NCBI GenBank assembly: GCA_016744435.1
Contig: JADGEJ010000017.1
Location: 1-64,000, forward strand
DNA from: Lentibacter sp.
GTDB taxonomy: Bacteria; Pseudomonadota; Alphaproteobacteria; Rhodobacterales; Rhodobacteraceae
DNA: 64,000 nt
Reading direction: 5' to 3'
A program made the position numbers and the translations under genes. The notes beneath the pieces are model-generated. The model was not told the DNA's origin and searched no databases. It saw nothing but the letters and a program-made list of their open reading frames with translations. This document shows positions 62,125-64,000 of the stretch, one piece after another; positions within the stretch are counted from its first letter, which is position 1; every line of letters starts with the position of its first letter.

Positions 62125-62547
62125 ATGAAAGCAGAAGTTTTTCTGCCTGATGACTACCGCCCCGCGGAAGATGAACCCTTCATGAATGATCTTCAGCAGG
62201 AGTATTTTCGCGTCAAACTCACGGTTTGGCGTGACGAGTTGCTTGAAGGCAGCCGCGACACCATTGAGGGCCTTCAAGAGGGCACACGCAGCATCCCCGA
62301 TGATGCAGACCGCGCCAGCGAAGAAACCGACCGCGCTCTTGAGTTGCGCACGCGTGACCGGCAGCGCAAGCTTGTCTCCAAGATTGACGCGGCGTTACGG
62401 CGGATTGATGAGGGCGAATTTGGCTATTGCGAAGTCACAGGCGAGCCGATTTCGCTAAAGCGGCTTGATGCACGGCCGATCGCTCAGATGAGCCTTGAAG
62501 CGCAAGAACGTCACGAGCGGCGCGAAAAAGTTCACCGCGACGATTGA
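62125..62547 (+). CDS. dksA: RNA polymerase-binding protein DksA (single-Cys form)
   Basis: DksA acts with ppGpp on RNA polymerase. A coiled coil at about residues 20-80 (QQEYFRVKLTVWRDELLEG to LRTRDRQRKLV) leads to the C-terminal globular part FGYCEVTGEPISLKRLDARP. The four-Cys zinc finger is reduced to one Cys with Thr, Ser and Ala at the other positions, as known for alphaproteobacterial DksA. ATG at 62125 with GAGGAAG upstream; one at 62089 is in frame. Confidence 0.92.
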   Translation: MKAEVFLPDDYRPAEDEPFMNDLQQEYFRVKLTVWRDELLEGSRDTIEGLQEGTRSIPDDADRASEETDRALELRTRDRQRKLVSKIDAALRRIDEGEFGYCEVTGEPISLKRLDARPIAQMSLEAQERHERREKVHRDD

Positions 62548-62573
62548 GGGCGCGTATTGAGAGAAATAGCAAA

Positions 62574-62602
62574 GCGCCGGGTCTGTAGCCTGGCGTTTTT
62601 TT
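62574..62602 (+). terminator. Terminator after dksA
   Basis: CGCCGGG (62575-62581) pairs with CCTGGCG (62589-62595, one G-U pair) across a 7-nt loop, followed by seven T residues. It ends 14 bp before the next start. Confidence 0.88.
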
Positions 62603-62616
62603 GTTGAGAGTACGCT

Positions 62617-63783
62617 ATGTTGCAGAATTTGAAGATCACAATTGTCGGCGCCGGAATTGGCGGGCTCGCGCTTGCGCGTATTCTGGCGATACGGGGTGCT
62701 GAGGTGACTGTTCTGGAGCAAGCCAGCGCGATCGAAGAGGTCGGTGCTGGGTTGCAGATATCACCCAACGGTTTGGCTGTTTTGCGTGCGATGGGCCTTG
62801 AGCAACCGCTGATGTCCTGCGGCTCTGTCCTGGCTGATACGGTGCGCTTGAAAGACTACAAAGGCGCCGACGTTCTGCAGCTTGATCTCACTCAGCTCTC
62901 GCCGCAGAAATACTACTTTGTGCATCGAGCTGACCTGATTTCATTGCTTGAAAAGGGGGCACGTGAAGCTGGCGTTACGATCAGGTTAAACGAGCAGGTC
63001 GTGCAGGCGTCTGACGGCTCGCATCCATTTGTGGCAACGCAGAACGGGGTAAAACATGAGGCCGACATAATCGTTGGCGCAGATGGGGTGCACTCTGTTG
63101 TCCGAAAGGTTTTAAATGGTGATAAGCAGCCATTTTTCACGGGCAACGTGGCTTGGCGCGCGGTCGTTCCAAACACCTTTGGGCGCGTTAATGATGTGCA
63201 GGTGCACATGGGGCCGCACCGACATTTGGTAAGCTACCCGCTGCGCGACGGTGCTTTTGTGAACCTCGTGGCCGTTGAAGAAAAGCGTCAATGGGTTGCG
63301 GAAAGTTGGACCTTGCAGGACGACCCTGCCAACCTTCAAGCAGCGTTTGACGACTTTAACGATGAGGCGCAGACTATGCTGGCAGCGGTTACAGAGGTGA
63401 GGCAGTGGGGGCTGTTCCGCCACGAAGTAGCACAAAACTGGCATGGTGAACGGCTGGCCTTGTTGGGAGACGCAGCCCATCCGACGCTGCCATTCATGGC
63501 GCAGGGGGCTGTTATGGCGCTGGAAGACGCCTGGGCCTTTGGCGTGGCGCTTGAGCGGGCTGAGAGCATAGAGCAGGGGCTGTCAAACTATCAGGTGCTG
63601 CGCCATGAGCGCGCCAAGAAGGTGATAAACGCAGCGACGGGCAACGCTTGGAAGTATCACCTAAGCTTTGGGCCAATGCGGTTTGCCGCGCATGCTGCGT
63701 TGAGGATTGGCGGGCGTTTGGCTCCCGGCATGATGCTCAAGCAGTTTGACTGGATTTACGGTTACGATGTGACGAAGCATTAG
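62617..63783 (+). CDS. FAD-dependent aromatic monooxygenase
   Basis: A class A flavoprotein monooxygenase, like salicylate or 3-hydroxybenzoate 6-hydroxylases. It has ITIVGAGIGGLALARIL (Rossmann FAD site), EEVGAGLQISPNGLAVLRAMG, ADIIVGADGVHSVVR (DG motif) and LLGDAAHPTLPFMAQGAVMALEDA (GD motif). The length is 388 aa. The substrate is unknown. There is a possible link with pcaDB at 37-39 kb as another aromatic step, but they are distant. Confidence 0.88.
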   Translation: MLQNLKITIVGAGIGGLALARILAIRGAEVTVLEQASAIEEVGAGLQISPNGLAVLRAMGLEQPLMSCGSVLADTVRLKDYKGADVLQLDLTQLSPQKYYFVHRADLISLLEKGAREAGVTIRLNEQVVQASDGSHPFVATQNGVKHEADIIVGADGVHSVVRKVLNGDKQPFFTGNVAWRAVVPNTFGRVNDVQVHMGPHRHLVSYPLRDGAFVNLVAVEEKRQWVAESWTLQDDPANLQAAFDDFNDEAQTMLAAVTEVRQWGLFRHEVAQNWHGERLALLGDAAHPTLPFMAQGAVMALEDAWAFGVALERAESIEQGLSNYQVLRHERAKKVINAATGNAWKYHLSFGPMRFAAHAALRIGGRLAPGMMLKQFDWIYGYDVTKH

Positions 63784-63792
63784 AGTATGGCG

Positions 63793-63837
63793 CGGAAAAT
63801 TTGAATTTTCCGTTCCGTTTTCTTTGAAAGAAAACGG
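63793..63837. repeat. Double-hairpin repeat, copy 3
   Basis: CGGAAAATT/AATTTTCCG (63793-63812) and CCGTTTTCTTT/AAAGAAAACGG (63815-63837) match the copies at 31229 and 61058 almost base for base. It lies between the convergent monooxygenase and enolase genes. Confidence 0.85.
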
Positions 63838-63870
63838 CGTAGCCTGCGAAGATGCCACGCCGTTTTGAGG

Positions 63871-64000
<130 letters not shown>

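Overview
The window looks like a chromosomal segment of a marine Rhodobacteraceae (Roseobacter-group) alphaproteobacterium. This rests on the division cluster order murB-(ddl)-ftsQ-ftsA-ftsZ-lpxC-bamD-recN, aerobic cobaltochelatase cobS/cobT, a DksA with a single zinc-site cysteine, a soxS-soxR operon divergent from soxVWXYZAB, short intergenic distances with many ATGA overlaps, and moderately high GC. The species cannot be named from sequence alone. No rRNA, tRNA or CRISPR array was seen.

Layout. 1-10.2 kb: an unrecognised partial gene, then cell-wall and division genes (murB, a decayed ddl stub, ftsQ, ftsA, ftsZ, lpxC, bamD, recN). 10.2-20.3 kb: an FAD-linked oxidase, a ClC channel, a sulfotransferase-like protein, DUF427, an M24 aminopeptidase, a frameshifted isochorismatase-family pseudogene, and cobT/cobS. 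20.4-25.9 kb: an ECF sigma/anti-sigma pair followed by fasciclin and MsrB genes, a small membrane protein preceded by a 15-bp perfect hairpin, a J-domain protein, bolA, a DUF4177 protein, a thioesterase and a CopD/HemJ-like membrane protein. 26-43.2 kb: gatB, two tandem paralogues of an unknown family (one frameshifted), an SLT-domain protein, two small unknowns, pepN, glcB, and an operon running from a haloacid-dehalogenase stub through an alpha/beta hydrolase, a PLP dehydratase and an EEP hydrolase to pcaD and pcaB, followed by an FKBP isomerase. 43.2-52.1 kb: an integrase remnant, then a TPP riboswitch and an eleven-gene thiamine operon (thiD-thiO-thiS-thiG-thiE-thiF-like-thiY-tenA-thiZ-tenA-thiX). 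52.6-61 kb: a DUF1223 gene, a 139-bp MITE-like inverted repeat, and a sox cluster (soxT-R-S opposing soxV-W-X-Y-Z-A-B) that stops at soxB. 61-64 kb: a MoxR ATPase, dksA, an FAD monooxygenase and the 3' end of enolase.

How the genes work together. The thiamine operon combines thiazole synthesis (ThiO, ThiS, ThiG, ThiF-like), coupling (ThiE), pyrimidine phosphorylation (ThiD), and import and salvage of degraded pyrimidine (ThiXYZ plus two different TenA proteins). There is no thiC here, which suggests a salvage-oriented design. The sox genes encode thiosulfate oxidation (SoxXA, SoxYZ, SoxB) with thiol supply (SoxV, SoxW, SoxS) and SoxR control, but lack soxCD and soxEF at this locus.

A recurrent theme is gene decay. 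Two genes (ddl and a haloacid dehalogenase) are reduced to fused N- and C-terminal stubs by in-frame internal deletions. Two others carry frameshifts that look like dinucleotide-repeat contractions. Three copies of a double-hairpin repeat sit at convergent gene ends, and a second GC-rich palindromic repeat occurs twice around cobT. No sequence search or folding program was run; all calls come from reading the sequence and knowledge of the families.
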